64,000 nt of DNA from Azorhizobium oxalatiphilum (GTDB taxonomy: Bacteria; Pseudomonadota; Alphaproteobacteria; Rhizobiales; Xanthobacteraceae), in the NCBI RefSeq assembly GCF_014635325.1, contig NZ_BMCT01000011.1:62001-126000 (forward strand), written 5' to 3'. Both the position numbers and the translations under genes were made by a program. Below, one piece after another: positions 43,308 to 52,110 of the stretch (its first letter is position 1; every line of letters starts with the position of its first letter). Under the pieces are notes generated by a model. The model saw only the letters and a list, made by a program, of their open reading frames with translations. It was not told the origin of the DNA and searched no databases.

Positions 43308-44075
43308 TCAGGATGTCAGGGGCGTCAGCCCGTTGATGCCGTGGCGCCGGATCGCATCCGCGATCACCGCGCCGGCGCGGCGGGCGACGAAATCACTGAT
43401 CGCCGGGAGCGCGGCGGCAAGGTGATGCGGCACCGCGAAGCCGTGATGGATGGTCTGGAAGCTCTCGGCCATCAGCCGCCCGCGCGGCATATCCGGCAGG
43501 CGCGCGGCGAGCATGGTGGTGAGCCCGGCCACCGCATCCGCCTCGCCCCCGTTGAAGCGTTCGATGGACTCCGCGAAGGACGCGGTCTTCACCACGCTCG
43601 CCTGCTTCAGGGTGCGGCTGAGGTAAAGCTCGTATCCGCCGCGGGCCATGGCCGCGATGCGGAAGCCGGGGCGATCCAGTTCCGCGAACGGGGTGTCGGG
43701 GAGCGCGGCATCGACCACGCAGCTGGCCTCGATCCGCGTCATGGGCGCGGCGAAGGACACGAATTCTTCCCGCGCCGGCTCGATGGCCAGAATGGCCACG
43801 TCCCAGGCGTCCGCGTTCGCCGCCACCACCACGTCGCCGGGCTGGGCATAGGAGAGGATCTCCAGTTCGGCGCCGAAGTCCGCGGCCAGTGCCCGCATGA
43901 GGTCCATGCCCAGACCCACGGGCCCGCCGTTCTCATCCCGCCCGGTGAACAGCGCATTGCCGAAGTTCAGGGCGCCCCGGAGGCGCGTGTGAGGGAACGG
44001 GCTGTCCGCAGATTGCCCCGGCTCCTGCGTGGTCCCGGTCGTGTCGCCCGTCATGGTCTCCCCCATCCCGTCCAT
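43308..44075 (-). CDS. Solute-binding-protein-like (SBP_bac_3) without signal peptide
   Basis: A 255-residue protein with the amino-acid-type periplasmic binding fold: RGALNFGNALFTGRDENGG, GMDLMRALAADFGAELEIL, WDVAILAIEPAREEFVSFAAP and the hinge GFRIAAMARGGYELYL. The N-terminus is polar (Thr/Gly/Asp-rich) and shows no signal peptide or lipobox at any possible start (44075, 44066 or 44054). No permease or ATPase gene is adjacent. It may be a cytoplasmic sensor or an orphan. Confidence 0.75.
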   Translation of the reverse strand: MDGMGETMTGDTTGTTQEPGQSADSPFPHTRLRGALNFGNALFTGRDENGGPVGLGMDLMRALAADFGAELEILSYAQPGDVVVAANADAWDVAILAIEPAREEFVSFAAPMTRIEASCVVDAALPDTPFAELDRPGFRIAAMARGGYELYLSRTLKQASVVKTASFAESIERFNGGEADAVAGLTTMLAARLPDMPRGRLMAESFQTIHHGFAVPHHLAAALPAISDFVARRAGAVIADAIRRHGINGLTPLTS

Positions 44076-44111
44076 GCCCGCGCTGCCGTCCGGCGCGCGG
44101 GTGCCTGTTGA

Positions 44112-44981
44112 TCAATCCGCCTTCGCGCCCTTGCTCTCGCCTTGTCCGGCCGCCGCCTGCATCTGCGCGGGCTCGAAGCTTTCCAGCGTGGCGTCATAGC
44201 GCGGGTGGAGCGTGCCCATCAGCCGGTCCCACCACGAGAAGGTGTGGCCGTAATTATATTTGAAATGGCCGTGGTGCTGGTCATGGAACACGGTGGAGGC
44301 GAAGGGGAAGGGCGTGCGCCCGGCGGGCGAGGCGAAATGCTCGAACCCCGCATGGCCGAGCATGCCGCTCGCCTGATCATAGAGCTTCTGGAGCACCAGC
44401 ATCTGCCACGGGATCGGCAGGATGAAGGGCAGCAGCAGATAGAAGGCCTGATTGAGCAGGCCCTCGGTGAGGCTCTCGTGATGGTTGGTCCACACGGTGG
44501 GCGCCACGCTTTTGTGGTGCAGGGCGTGGAAGCGATACAGCGGCTTCCAGTGCAGCAGACGGTGGATCCAGTAGAACCACGCATCATAGAGCACCACGGA
44601 AATGGCCAGCATCAGCGGCCCGGACCACCAGCTCAGCGCCAGCGGCGAGACCAGCGTCCAGCCCTGTGCCTGCGCGAACAGGCCACTGGCGAAACAGAAG
44701 GCGATGATGGCGATGGAGCCGGGCGCGTGGGCCAGCTCCTGCCATTTGCGCTTGTTGATGCGCGTCTTCTGGATGCGCCGCTCGGGATGGCGGGCGTTCA
44801 TCACCTCGAAGAAGGTGCCCACCGTGACCAGCACCACGAGGATGCCCGCCACCGTCAGTCCGTAGAGGGTGAGGAAATCCCACGCGAGGCCGCTCCAGCC
44901 CAGCGCCGGATCGGTGGGGGTGAGAGGGGCCAGGAGCTTGGTCTGGAGCGTGGTCTCAAGGGAGGCCGGGAACAGGGCCAT
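44112..44981 (-). CDS. Sterol desaturase/fatty acid hydroxylase family protein
   Basis: A 289-residue membrane di-iron oxygenase. Histidine clusters HRLLHW, FHALHHKS, and DQHHGHFKYNYGH supply the eight-histidine metal site, between hydrophobic helices. Such enzymes hydroxylate or desaturate lipids, carotenoids or hopanoid-like substrates. The start at 44981 has AGGA at proper spacing; an upstream ATG at 45053 is less likely. It follows the binding-protein gene by 36 bp on the same strand. Confidence 0.82.
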   Translation of the reverse strand: MALFPASLETTLQTKLLAPLTPTDPALGWSGLAWDFLTLYGLTVAGILVVLVTVGTFFEVMNARHPERRIQKTRINKRKWQELAHAPGSIAIIAFCFASGLFAQAQGWTLVSPLALSWWSGPLMLAISVVLYDAWFYWIHRLLHWKPLYRFHALHHKSVAPTVWTNHHESLTEGLLNQAFYLLLPFILPIPWQMLVLQKLYDQASGMLGHAGFEHFASPAGRTPFPFASTVFHDQHHGHFKYNYGHTFSWWDRLMGTLHPRYDATLESFEPAQMQAAAGQGESKGAKAD

Positions 44982-45126
44982 GCGGTGCGCATCCTCATGC
45001 GGTGCGCGGGTGCGGAAGGGCTGAACGGCCCGGTTCCGCCGCGCGATCACCACGTGTGTCGGTCCATCCCACGCCTAACAGACCCGCTGCGGTGCGGCAA
45101 TGGAGGGGCGTGTCACCGGGTGGTCA

Positions 45127-46083
45127 TCACGCCGCGCCGGCCGGGGCCACGCAGGCCTCGCAGATCGCCGCCACGTGGCGATGATCGGTGCCGCAGCAGC
45201 CGCCGAGCACCTTGAGGCCGGGGAAGGACTGCCGCAGCGCGCGGTAATGGCGGCCGAGCTCGGCGGGATCGCCCGCATCCAGCGTCTCGCTCTCGTCCAG
45301 CTCCGCATGGCTCAGGGTGGAGGCGTTCGCCCGCACGCCCCGGATCCGCGCCGTCCAGGGCTCGCCCGCCTCCAGCGCCGGCTGGAAGTGGGTGGGATGG
45401 GCGCAGTTGATCATGAAGTAGACGGGCGCAGACCCGGTGGCCGTGTCCACGCGCTCGACGGCTTCCCGCAGGCTGTGGCCGGTGATGAGCCGCCCGTCCG
45501 TCTCCACCGTGAAGGAAATGGCGCAGGGCATGGAGCAGGCCTGGGCTGCACGGGCCACGCCGATGGCCTCCGCGATGCCGGTGAGCGTGTAGGCCGTCAC
45601 CATGTCCGCTCCCGCATCGGCGAAGGCCTCGATCTGGGGCGCGTGATACGCTTGCGCCGCGTCCGCATCCATGGCGCCGGCCTTGTAGCCGTCGCCGCGC
45701 GGGCCGATGGCGCCGCTGATGACGCAGGGCCCGGCCTCCGCATCCCAGCCCGCGCGCAGATCTTCCAGCAGCCGGATGGAGGCCATGTTGACCGCCCTGA
45801 GGGCTGCCGCGTCATAGCCCAGCTTCTCCCCCCAGTCCGCATTGGCCCGCCAGGTGGCGCTGTCGAGCACGAAGCCGGTGCCGGCGGCGCGGGCGATGGC
45901 CATGTAGCGCTGGTAGTAGCGCGTCAGCCGTTCGCGCCCGTCCGCGCTGTCCAGCAGGATGAAGGCGGCGAAGTGCGGCAGGTCCACGCCGTCATGGAAG
46001 ATCAGCGAGGTCTCAAGACCGCCGTCGCTCAGGAACAGCCCGTTCCCGAGCTGCGGCAGGTGGTTTCTGTATCTCGGCATCAT
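45127..46083 (-). CDS. Homocysteine S-methyltransferase family protein
   Basis: A 318-residue Pfam S-methyl_trans protein. The zinc-binding cysteines are in INCAHP and LGGCCGTD; FLSDGGLETSLIF is the N-terminal barrel strand. Members transfer methyl groups from S-methylmethionine, betaines or similar donors to homocysteine. GGAG precedes the ATG at 46083; a second ATG follows directly. It is divergent from the TetR gene at 46334, which may control it. Confidence 0.87.
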   Translation of the reverse strand: MMPRYRNHLPQLGNGLFLSDGGLETSLIFHDGVDLPHFAAFILLDSADGRERLTRYYQRYMAIARAAGTGFVLDSATWRANADWGEKLGYDAAALRAVNMASIRLLEDLRAGWDAEAGPCVISGAIGPRGDGYKAGAMDADAAQAYHAPQIEAFADAGADMVTAYTLTGIAEAIGVARAAQACSMPCAISFTVETDGRLITGHSLREAVERVDTATGSAPVYFMINCAHPTHFQPALEAGEPWTARIRGVRANASTLSHAELDESETLDAGDPAELGRHYRALRQSFPGLKVLGGCCGTDHRHVAAICEACVAPAGAA

Positions 46084-46333
46084 GGGCTTGCTCCGGGCAT
46101 GGAGCGCGGACGCCGGGGCGGCGGCGGGCTGCATGCAGGAAGATTTGTGCCTTGCCGGTGGTCCCGGCGGCTAGAAAACGCGTGGTCCGGTTGCTGTGCT
46201 TTCCTGATTTTCAAAGCAATAACAGATGGATGATCCGACATGTGGCGGCTATGCCGCCGCCAATGTTATGCTCAGGCGTCCGGAAACTGTACCAGCGGTG
46301 CGAAAACGTGCGGAACGAACCATGGAGTGAGCC

Positions 46334-46945
46334 ATGGGGAAAGGCGCGGCGACACGGGAGCGTATTCTGGGCATCGCCGAGGCGGCGGTGCTGGCGAAGG
46401 GATTCGGCGCCACCTCCATCGATGAGATCATCGCCGAGGCGGGCATCACCAAGAGCGGTTTCTTCTATCATTTCAAGGATAAGAATGCGCTCGCCCGGGA
46501 CATGGTGCTGCGCTATGTGGCAGCCAACGACCGCCTGTTCGATGAGATATTCGACCGCGCCCGGCAGCTCTCCGACGATCCGCTGCAAGCCTTCCTCATT
46601 GGGCTGAAGCTGCTGGCCGAGCTGATGGCGGACCTGCCGAGCGGGCATCCCGGCTGCGTCATCGCCAGCATCTGCTATCAGGAGCGGCTGTTCGACCGCG
46701 AGGTGCGGGACCTGAACGCCCGCTCCGTGGCGAGCTGGAACGCCCGCTTCCACGGCTATCTCACGCAGATCGCGGCAGTGCATCCGCCGCGCCGGGAGGT
46801 GGATCTGGAGGATCTGGCCGCCATGCTGTCCTGCGTGGTGGATGGCGGCATCATCATGGCCAAGGCGCTGAACGATCCCCGCCGGCTGGAGCGGCAGGTG
46901 CTGACCTTCCGCAGTGTGGTGAAGCTGATCTTCGCGCCGGCCTGA
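46334..46945 (+). CDS. TetR/AcrR family regulator
   Basis: A 203-residue repressor: helix-turn-helix at about 8-55 (RERILGIAEAAVLAKGFGAT, IAEAGITKSGFFYHFKDKNAL) and an all-helical ligand domain. The 250-bp divergent region to the methyltransferase gene contains an imperfect inverted repeat around GTGGCGGC-TAT-GCCGCC (near 46239-46262) that could be an operator. Confidence 0.87.
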   Translation: MGKGAATRERILGIAEAAVLAKGFGATSIDEIIAEAGITKSGFFYHFKDKNALARDMVLRYVAANDRLFDEIFDRARQLSDDPLQAFLIGLKLLAELMADLPSGHPGCVIASICYQERLFDREVRDLNARSVASWNARFHGYLTQIAAVHPPRREVDLEDLAAMLSCVVDGGIIMAKALNDPRRLERQVLTFRSVVKLIFAPA

Positions 46946-46963
46946 GCAGCCGTAACGGTGCCG

Positions 46964-47362
46964 CTATTTCTTCTCTTGGCAGGTCATGACCGGGGCGGCG
47001 TTCTCGCCCTGCCGCACGTCATAGAGCGCGGCGTCCGGCCCCTTGGTCCACCAGACATAGGCCCCGCCCGCATAGCGCGCGCCGGAGGCGGCGAGCACAT
47101 TGGCCATGATCAGCTCCTGCCCCGCCACCGGCACGATGGCCAGCGCGCTGTTACCGGCGGTGATGTAGGCGACCGTGAAAGCCGCGCCCGCAGGGCAGGC
47201 ATAGGAGGTCTTCACCTGATGCACCTGCGTGCCCTCGGGCAGGGCCAGCGTCAGCTCGGCGGCGGACGCCGGGCCGGATAGGCCAAGCGCGCCCAGCCCG
47301 GACAAGGCGGCAAGCGACAGGCGCAGGGTGGATGGGCGCAAACTGGACGATCGCTGGGGCAT
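46964..47362 (-). CDS. MliC family lysozyme-inhibitor-like protein
   Basis: A 132-residue exported protein. A signal peptide (LRLSLAALSGLGALGLSGPASA) precedes the MliC-type domain: VKTSYACPAGAAFTVAYI, ALAIVPV, ASGARYAGGAYVWWTKGPDA and the closing MTCQ, with two conserved cysteines. MliC proteins bind c-type lysozyme and protect the wall. No lipobox is evident, so a soluble periplasmic form is likely. The two small peptide genes lie upstream on the same strand. Confidence 0.8.
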   Translation of the reverse strand: MPQRSSSLRPSTLRLSLAALSGLGALGLSGPASAAELTLALPEGTQVHQVKTSYACPAGAAFTVAYITAGNSALAIVPVAGQELIMANVLAASGARYAGGAYVWWTKGPDAALYDVRQGENAAPVMTCQEKK

Positions 47363-47522
47363 GGCGGCGTTTCGGTGTTGGCGGCGCGTGCGGAGAAAAC
47401 CGCATCCCGCATGCTATCGCGAAGGGCGCGCCGAACGGAAGTCCGGCTGCGGGCCGGCCTGCCGGGGCATCCGCGCGCATCGCCCGCCCGCATGCGGCGG
47501 GACGGGCGGCGTCGGCCGGATG

Positions 47523-47705
47523 TCAGTCCAGCGGCGTATCGAAGGGGGACTTGGGATTGCGCAGCACCTGATTGCCGCCCGCCACGTTGTCGAGCGCCTC
47601 GTCGGGAAGCGCGGTGGGGGCGTCCGGCACTGCGTCCGGCCGGCTGCCGGCGGTGCCGGCCGCGGTGGTGTCGAGGGTGGTGCCGGGCTTGGTATCGGTG
47701 TCCAT
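47523..47705 (-). CDS. Small peptide with double-glycine leader motif (second of pair)
   Basis: A 60-residue peptide from an ATG with GGAGG directly upstream. Residues 33-44 read LPDEALDNVAGG, the pattern of double-glycine leaders cut by peptidase-containing exporters. The 16-residue tail after Gly-Gly contains NPKSPF. The N-terminal 30 residues are Thr/Ala/Pro-rich. The neighbouring peptide at 47738 has the same plan. No modification enzyme or exporter is encoded close by. It may be a precursor peptide of an unknown secreted product. Confidence 0.65.
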   Translation of the reverse strand: MDTDTKPGTTLDTTAAGTAGSRPDAVPDAPTALPDEALDNVAGGNQVLRNPKSPFDTPLD

Positions 47706-47737
47706 GGGGCCTCCGCTAGGGATCGATGCGCTACGCG

Positions 47738-47923
47738 TCAGAAGGGGGAGTCGGTGTTGCGATTGCCGATGTTGGCACCGCCGGACACGCCATCCAGTTG
47801 GTCGTCCGCCAGCGGCACGACGGCATCGGCCGCGGGCGGCGCGGCGGGCATCGTGGCTGCGGGTGTGGCGGCTGCGGGGGATACGGCTGCAAGCGAGGTC
47901 TCGGTGGGCGTCTCGCCGGCCAT
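47738..47923 (-). CDS. Small peptide with double-glycine leader motif (first of pair)
   Basis: A 61-residue peptide with GGAG 7 bp before its ATG. Residues 38-49 read LADDQLDGVSGG, followed by a 12-residue tail that ends in NRNTDSPF. Motif and tail match the second peptide (consensus L-x-D-x-x-LD-x-V-x-GG, then Asn-rich and SPF), while the Ala/Pro-rich N-termini differ. The genes are 32 bp apart on the same strand and are probably co-transcribed. The 146-bp region upstream to the PRC terminator shows no further gene. Confidence 0.65.
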   Translation of the reverse strand: MAGETPTETSLAAVSPAAATPAATMPAAPPAADAVVPLADDQLDGVSGGANIGNRNTDSPF

Positions 47924-48032
47924 GTGCCGTCTCCAGCTGATCGTGTCCTTGCGGACGTAGCCGCAGTCTAGCGCAGGCCTTCGCCTGCCCGGAGGTATTT
48001 TGATCTGCGCGCGTAATGCTCAGCGCACGAAA

Positions 48033-48056
48033 AAGGGCCCCGTCTCCGGGGCCCTT
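48033..48056 (-). terminator. Terminator of PRC-barrel gene
   Basis: AAGGGCCCCG and CGGGGCCCTT form ten perfect pairs around TCTC; the minus strand continues with TTTCG. It is 14 bp beyond the PRC-barrel stop. Confidence 0.75.
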
Positions 48057-48069
48057 CCTGAGCGATGGA

Positions 48070-48468
48070 TCAGCGCTTCCAGCGGCCGTCGTATTTGAAT
48101 TCGGGGGCGGCTTTCAGCGCCTCCTTGGTGGTGCTCATCACGGCCGACCATTTCTTGTCGGCCTCGCTATAGGCCACCTTCACGGCGGCGGGGCGCACGA
48201 TGACATAGTGCTCACCGATGCCGAGGAAGCCGCCGACGGACAGGATGTAGCCGGCGAGCTGGCCCTGCGAGAGGATGAGATCCTTGATCTCGCCCACGCT
48301 CTCATTGGCGGGGTTCGTCACCTTGAGGCCGATGAGGTTGTAGCTGAGCACATCGGTGGGCGTGGCCTTGATGAAGGTCTCGGTGGCAACCGCATTCTGG
48401 GCCTGGGCGGGAGCCAGCGGGGCTGCGAGCGCGGCGGCGGTGGCCAGAAGCACGAGGGTGCGTCGCAT
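48070..48468 (-). CDS. Exported PRC-barrel domain protein
   Basis: A 132-residue protein with a signal peptide (LVLLATAAALAAPLAPAQA) and a PRC-barrel-like domain: SYNLIGLKVTNPANESVGEIKDLILSQ, AGYILSVGGFLGIGEHYVIV and AVMSTTKEALKAAPEFKY. Such small periplasmic PRC-barrel proteins are common in Hyphomicrobiales and of unknown role. AGGAG lies 8 bp before the ATG. It is divergent from serC. Confidence 0.85.
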   Translation of the reverse strand: MRRTLVLLATAAALAAPLAPAQAQNAVATETFIKATPTDVLSYNLIGLKVTNPANESVGEIKDLILSQGQLAGYILSVGGFLGIGEHYVIVRPAAVKVAYSEADKKWSAVMSTTKEALKAAPEFKYDGRWKR

Positions 48469-48707
48469 GACTGTAAACTCCTGATAAATCACTGATACTT
48501 TTCCAAACGCGCGGTATCGACGGAGGTTCCGGCGAGGGGCGGGAAATAGTTGGATGCGAGGGATGATCCGGAGTTGCGAGACGCGCCGGAAAGCTTCTTT
48601 CCGCGGATGAAAGATGTCGCGGTTGTTCTGTTGCGTTGCAGCGGATCGGCGCGATGACGCAGGGTTGAAATGCACCTTGCTTTTTCCACAGGCCGGTCCT
48701 AGACCCG

Positions 48708-48757
48708 TCAGCGGGACACTCCCCCCCAACGGGGAGCGCCCATCTGTAAGGATGGAT
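48708..48757 (+). ncRNA. serC leader RNA motif
   Basis: Immediately upstream of serC, GGGACACTCCCC pairs with GGGGAGCGCCC to form a bulged hairpin (48713-48741), followed by a second small hairpin CCATC-TGTAAG-GATGG (48740-48755) whose loop and 3' arm contain the serC ribosome-binding site AAGGA. A conserved serC RNA motif of this position and form is known in alphaproteobacteria and is thought to regulate serC. The match was judged by eye. Confidence 0.6.
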
Positions 48758-48759
48758 AC

Positions 48760-49935
48760 ATGACTGCGACGGATGCCCCGGCCCAGAAGCCGGCAAACCC
48801 CAATTTCTCTTCCGGCCCCTGCGCCAAGCGTCCCGGCTGGACGCTGGATGCGCTCCGCGACGCGCCCCTCGGCCGTTCGCACCGCGCCAAGGTCGGCAAG
48901 AACAAGCTCAAGCTGGCCATCGACCTCACCCGCGAAGTGCTGGAAGTGCCTGCGGATTACCGCATCGGCATCGTGCCCGCCTCCGACACCGGCGCGGTGG
49001 AGATGGCCCTGTGGTCGCTGCTCGGCGCCCGTGGCGTGGACATGCTGGCCTGGGAAAGCTTCGGCGAGGGCTGGGTGACGGATGTCGCCAAGCAGCTCAA
49101 GCTTGAGAACACCCGCATCCTGAAGGCCGATTACGGCCATCTGCCGGATCTCAAGACCGTCGATTTCAACAATGACGTGGTCTTCACCTGGAACGGCACC
49201 ACCTCCGGCGTGATGGTGCCGGACGCGGACTGGATTCCGGCCGATCGCGCCGGCCTGACCATCTGCGACGCCACCTCGGCCGCCTTCGCGCAGCCGCTGG
49301 AGTTCGGCAAGCTCGATGTGGTGACGTTCTCCTGGCAGAAGGTGCTGGGCGGCGAAGGCGCGCACGGCATCCTCATCCTCTCCCCGCGCGCTGTTGAGCG
49401 GCTGGAGACCTACAAGCCCGCGTGGCCGCTGCCGAAGATCTTCCGCCTCACCAAGAGCGGCAAGCTGATCGAGGGCATCTTCGAGGGCGAAACCATCAAC
49501 ACGCCCTCCATGCTCTGCGTGGAAGACTATATCGACGCGCTGCAGTGGGCGAAGTCCGTGGGTGGCCTGCCGGGCCTGAAAGAGCGCGCCAACCGCAATT
49601 TCGAGGCCATCGCCCAGTGGGTGCACCGCACCGCGTGGGTGGATTTCCTGGCCGTCGATCCGGTCACGCGCTCGAACACTTCGGTGTGCCTGAAGGTGGT
49701 TGATCCTGCGGTCACGTCGCTTCCGGCGGAAGCGCAGGCGGCGTTCGCCAAGGCGATCACGTCGGGCCTCGAGAAGGGCGACATCGCCTATGACATCGGC
49801 GCCTATCGCGATGCCCCTCCCGGCCTGCGCATCTGGTGCGGCGCCACCGTGCAGGCGACCGACGTGGAAGCGCTGACCGGCTGGCTGGACTGGGCCTTCG
49901 AGGTCGCCAAGTCGTCTCTGCCGCAGGCGGCGTGA
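48760..49935 (+). CDS. serC: Phosphoserine aminotransferase
   Basis: PLP enzyme that makes 3-phosphoserine from 3-phosphohydroxypyruvate. The 391-residue protein belongs to the SerC group found in alphaproteobacteria and methanogens, with [15 protein letters not shown] at the start and the PLP lysine in [16 protein letters not shown]. It is followed by serA after 429 bp, which are largely filled by repeats, so the two steps of serine synthesis are adjacent. The ribosome-binding site lies in the leader hairpin. Confidence 0.95.
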   Translation: MTATDAPAQKPANPNFSSGPCAKRPGWTLDALRDAPLGRSHRAKVGKNKLKLAIDLTREVLEVPADYRIGIVPASDTGAVEMALWSLLGARGVDMLAWESFGEGWVTDVAKQLKLENTRILKADYGHLPDLKTVDFNNDVVFTWNGTTSGVMVPDADWIPADRAGLTICDATSAAFAQPLEFGKLDVVTFSWQKVLGGEGAHGILILSPRAVERLETYKPAWPLPKIFRLTKSGKLIEGIFEGETINTPSMLCVEDYIDALQWAKSVGGLPGLKERANRNFEAIAQWVHRTAWVDFLAVDPVTRSNTSVCLKVVDPAVTSLPAEAQAAFAKAITSGLEKGDIAYDIGAYRDAPPGLRIWCGATVQATDVEALTGWLDWAFEVAKSSLPQAA

Positions 49936-50008
49936 GGCGTCGCGCTGCCCGAGGCGGCGCCCACTTCAAAGCGTTCTGACACGACCTCTCCGCATCGCGT
50001 AACGCGCT

Positions 50009-50220
50009 CCCTCTCCCGCGCGAAACCGGCATACGCCGGTTTCGGCACCAGGGTGCTGAAGTCGGAAACATCCGACTTCAGTGCGGGGGAGGGCTGGGGA
50101 GGGGGCAGGGCCTGCCCCAACGGCATTCCTGCCCCAGCCGGTACGCCAAATTGTACCCGTGCGCCTGTCAGAGCGCCCGCAAGTTCCCCCTCCCAACCCT
50201 CCCCCGCAAGCGGGAGAGGG
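50009..50220. repeat. Family-A palindromic repeats between serC and serA
   Basis: A composite element (50009 to about 50106) opens with CCCTCTCCCGC, holds the inner hairpins CGAAACCGGC-ATAC-GCCGGTTTCG (50021-50044) and TGAAGTCGGA-AACA-TCCGACTTCA (50057-50080), and closes with GCGGGGGAGGGCTGGGG. A simple element in opposite orientation ends at 50220. Both inner hairpins are the same as in the composite at 25648, and the whole locus is its mirror arrangement. No gene is supported in 49936-50364. Confidence 0.85.
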
Positions 50221-50364
50221 CTGCAAAGGGAGAGGGCGCGCAGAGCGTCAGATCGCCGGCGCCGTTTGCCCGGCCAGTGAGCCAAAATTCATCAGAGCCG
50301 GCCGCCGCTCGAGTCCCGTATCGCGGCGGCCTGACCCGACATCACGCAACCCGGAGCCCCCAAT

Positions 50365-51951
50365 ATGGCCCCCCGCGTTCTGATTTCCGACAAACTCTCC
50401 GATGCCGCCGTGCAGATCTTCAAGGATCGCGGCGTGGACGTGGATTTCCGCCCCGAACTCGGCAAGGACAAGGACAAGCTCGCCGAGATCATCGGCGACT
50501 ATGACGGCCTCGCCATCCGCTCGGCCACCAAGGTGACGCCGAAGATCCTGGAGAAGGCCACGCGCCTCAAGGTGATCGGCCGCGCCGGCATCGGCGTCGA
50601 TAACGTCGACATCCCGGCCGCCTCCGCCAAGGGCGTGATCGTGATGAACACGCCGTTCGGCAATTCCATCACCACCGCCGAGCACGCCATCGCCATGATG
50701 TTCGCGCTCGCCCGGCAGATCCCGCAGGCGGATGCGTCCACCCAGGCCGGCAAGTGGGAGAAGAACCGCTTCATGGGCGTGGAGCTGACCGCCAAGACGC
50801 TCGGCATCATCGGCTGCGGCAACATCGGCGCCATCGTCGCCGAGCGCGGCATCGGCCTGAAGATGAAGGTCATCGCCTTCGATCCCTTCCTCTCCCCTGA
50901 GCGCGCGCTCACCATCGGCGTGGAGAAGGTGGAGCTGGACGACCTGCTCGCCCGCGCCGACGTGATCACCCTGCACACCCCGCTCACCGAGAAGACGAAG
51001 AACGTGCTTTCGGCCGAGGCGCTGGCGAAGACCAGGAAGGGCGTGCGCATCATCAATTGCGCGCGCGGCGGGCTGGTGGATGAGGTGGCGCTGCGCGCGG
51101 CCCTCGACAGCGGCCATGTGGCGGGCGCGGCCTTCGACGTGTTCGGCGTGGAGCCGGCGGAGGAGAACCCGCTGTTCGGCCATCCCAACGTGGTCTGCAC
51201 GCCGCATCTGGGCGCCGCCACCACCGAGGCGCAGGAGAATGTGGCCCTGCAGGTGGCCGAGCAGATGAGCGACTATCTGCTCAACGGCGCCATCTCCAAT
51301 GCGGTGAACTTCCCCTCCATCACGGCGGAAGAGGCACCCAAGCTGAAGCCCTTCATCGCGCTTGCCGAAAAGCTCGGCTCGTTCGCCGGCCAGCTCACCG
51401 ACAGCGACATCCAGACCGTGCGCATCACCTATGAGGGCGCGGTGGCTGATCAGAAGATCAAGGCGCTCACCAGCGCTGCCATCGCCGGCCTGCTGCGCCC
51501 GGCGCTGGCGGACGTGAACGTGGTGTCCGCCCCCAGCATCGCCAAGGAGCGCGGCATCGTGGTGGAGGAAACCACCCGCGCCGCCGAGGGCGATTACGAC
51601 AGCCTGATCACCCTCTCCATCACCAGCGACAAGTATGAGCGCGCGGTGTCGGGCACGGTGTTCGCCGATGGCCAGCCGCGCATCGTGGACATCAAGGGCA
51701 TCAAGGTGGATGCGGAGTTCGCGCCCTCCATGATCTACATCACCAATGAGGACAAGCCCGGCTTCATCGGCCGCTTCGCCTCGCTTCTGGGCGATGCGGG
51801 CATCAACATCGCCACCTTCGCGCTCGGCCGCGACCGGCAGGGTGGGGACGCCATCGCGCTGGTGGAAGTGGACGGCCCGCTGCCGGCGGAGGTGCTGGAG
51901 AAGGTCACGGCCCTGCCGCATGTGAAGCAGGCCAAGCCCCTGACCTTCTGA
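50365..51951 (+). CDS. serA: D-3-phosphoglycerate dehydrogenase
   Basis: First step of serine synthesis. The 528-residue long form has the substrate and NAD domains (GRAGIGVDNVDI, the dinucleotide loop LGIIGCGNIGAIVAERG, the catalytic region NCARGGLVDE and HLGAATTEAQ with the active His), then an ASB domain and a C-terminal ACT domain (DKPGFIGRFASLLGDAGINI) that commonly gives serine feedback control. GGAG precedes the ATG. Confidence 0.97.
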   Translation: MAPRVLISDKLSDAAVQIFKDRGVDVDFRPELGKDKDKLAEIIGDYDGLAIRSATKVTPKILEKATRLKVIGRAGIGVDNVDIPAASAKGVIVMNTPFGNSITTAEHAIAMMFALARQIPQADASTQAGKWEKNRFMGVELTAKTLGIIGCGNIGAIVAERGIGLKMKVIAFDPFLSPERALTIGVEKVELDDLLARADVITLHTPLTEKTKNVLSAEALAKTRKGVRIINCARGGLVDEVALRAALDSGHVAGAAFDVFGVEPAEENPLFGHPNVVCTPHLGAATTEAQENVALQVAEQMSDYLLNGAISNAVNFPSITAEEAPKLKPFIALAEKLGSFAGQLTDSDIQTVRITYEGAVADQKIKALTSAAIAGLLRPALADVNVVSAPSIAKERGIVVEETTRAAEGDYDSLITLSITSDKYERAVSGTVFADGQPRIVDIKGIKVDAEFAPSMIYITNEDKPGFIGRFASLLGDAGINIATFALGRDRQGGDAIALVEVDGPLPAEVLEKVTALPHVKQAKPLTF

Positions 51952-51977
51952 GGGTTTTCCGCCCTTCACGCTCTGGA

Positions 51978-52003
51978 AAAGGCCGCCCTCGGGCGGCCTT
52001 TTT
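51978..52003 (+). terminator. Terminator of serA
   Basis: AAAGGCCGCC and GGCGGCCTTT form ten perfect pairs around CTCG and run into TTTTT. It lies 27 bp after the serA stop. Confidence 0.9.
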
Positions 52004-52110
52004 GCGTTCTTCGGCGAGGCGGTAGCAACCTGCACCGCCTTTCGCGCGTTCATGCCCTACAACAGCTTGACCTTGGGGGCGCCCGCCCCGCAGCAAACGG
52101 CAGGAGCGGC

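Noticed and set aside
48070-49626. Single minus-strand open frame joining the PRC-barrel protein to sequence antisense to serC
   Set aside because: Only the last 132 codons have a signal peptide, ribosome-binding site and conserved domain; the upstream part is antisense to serC and its leader.
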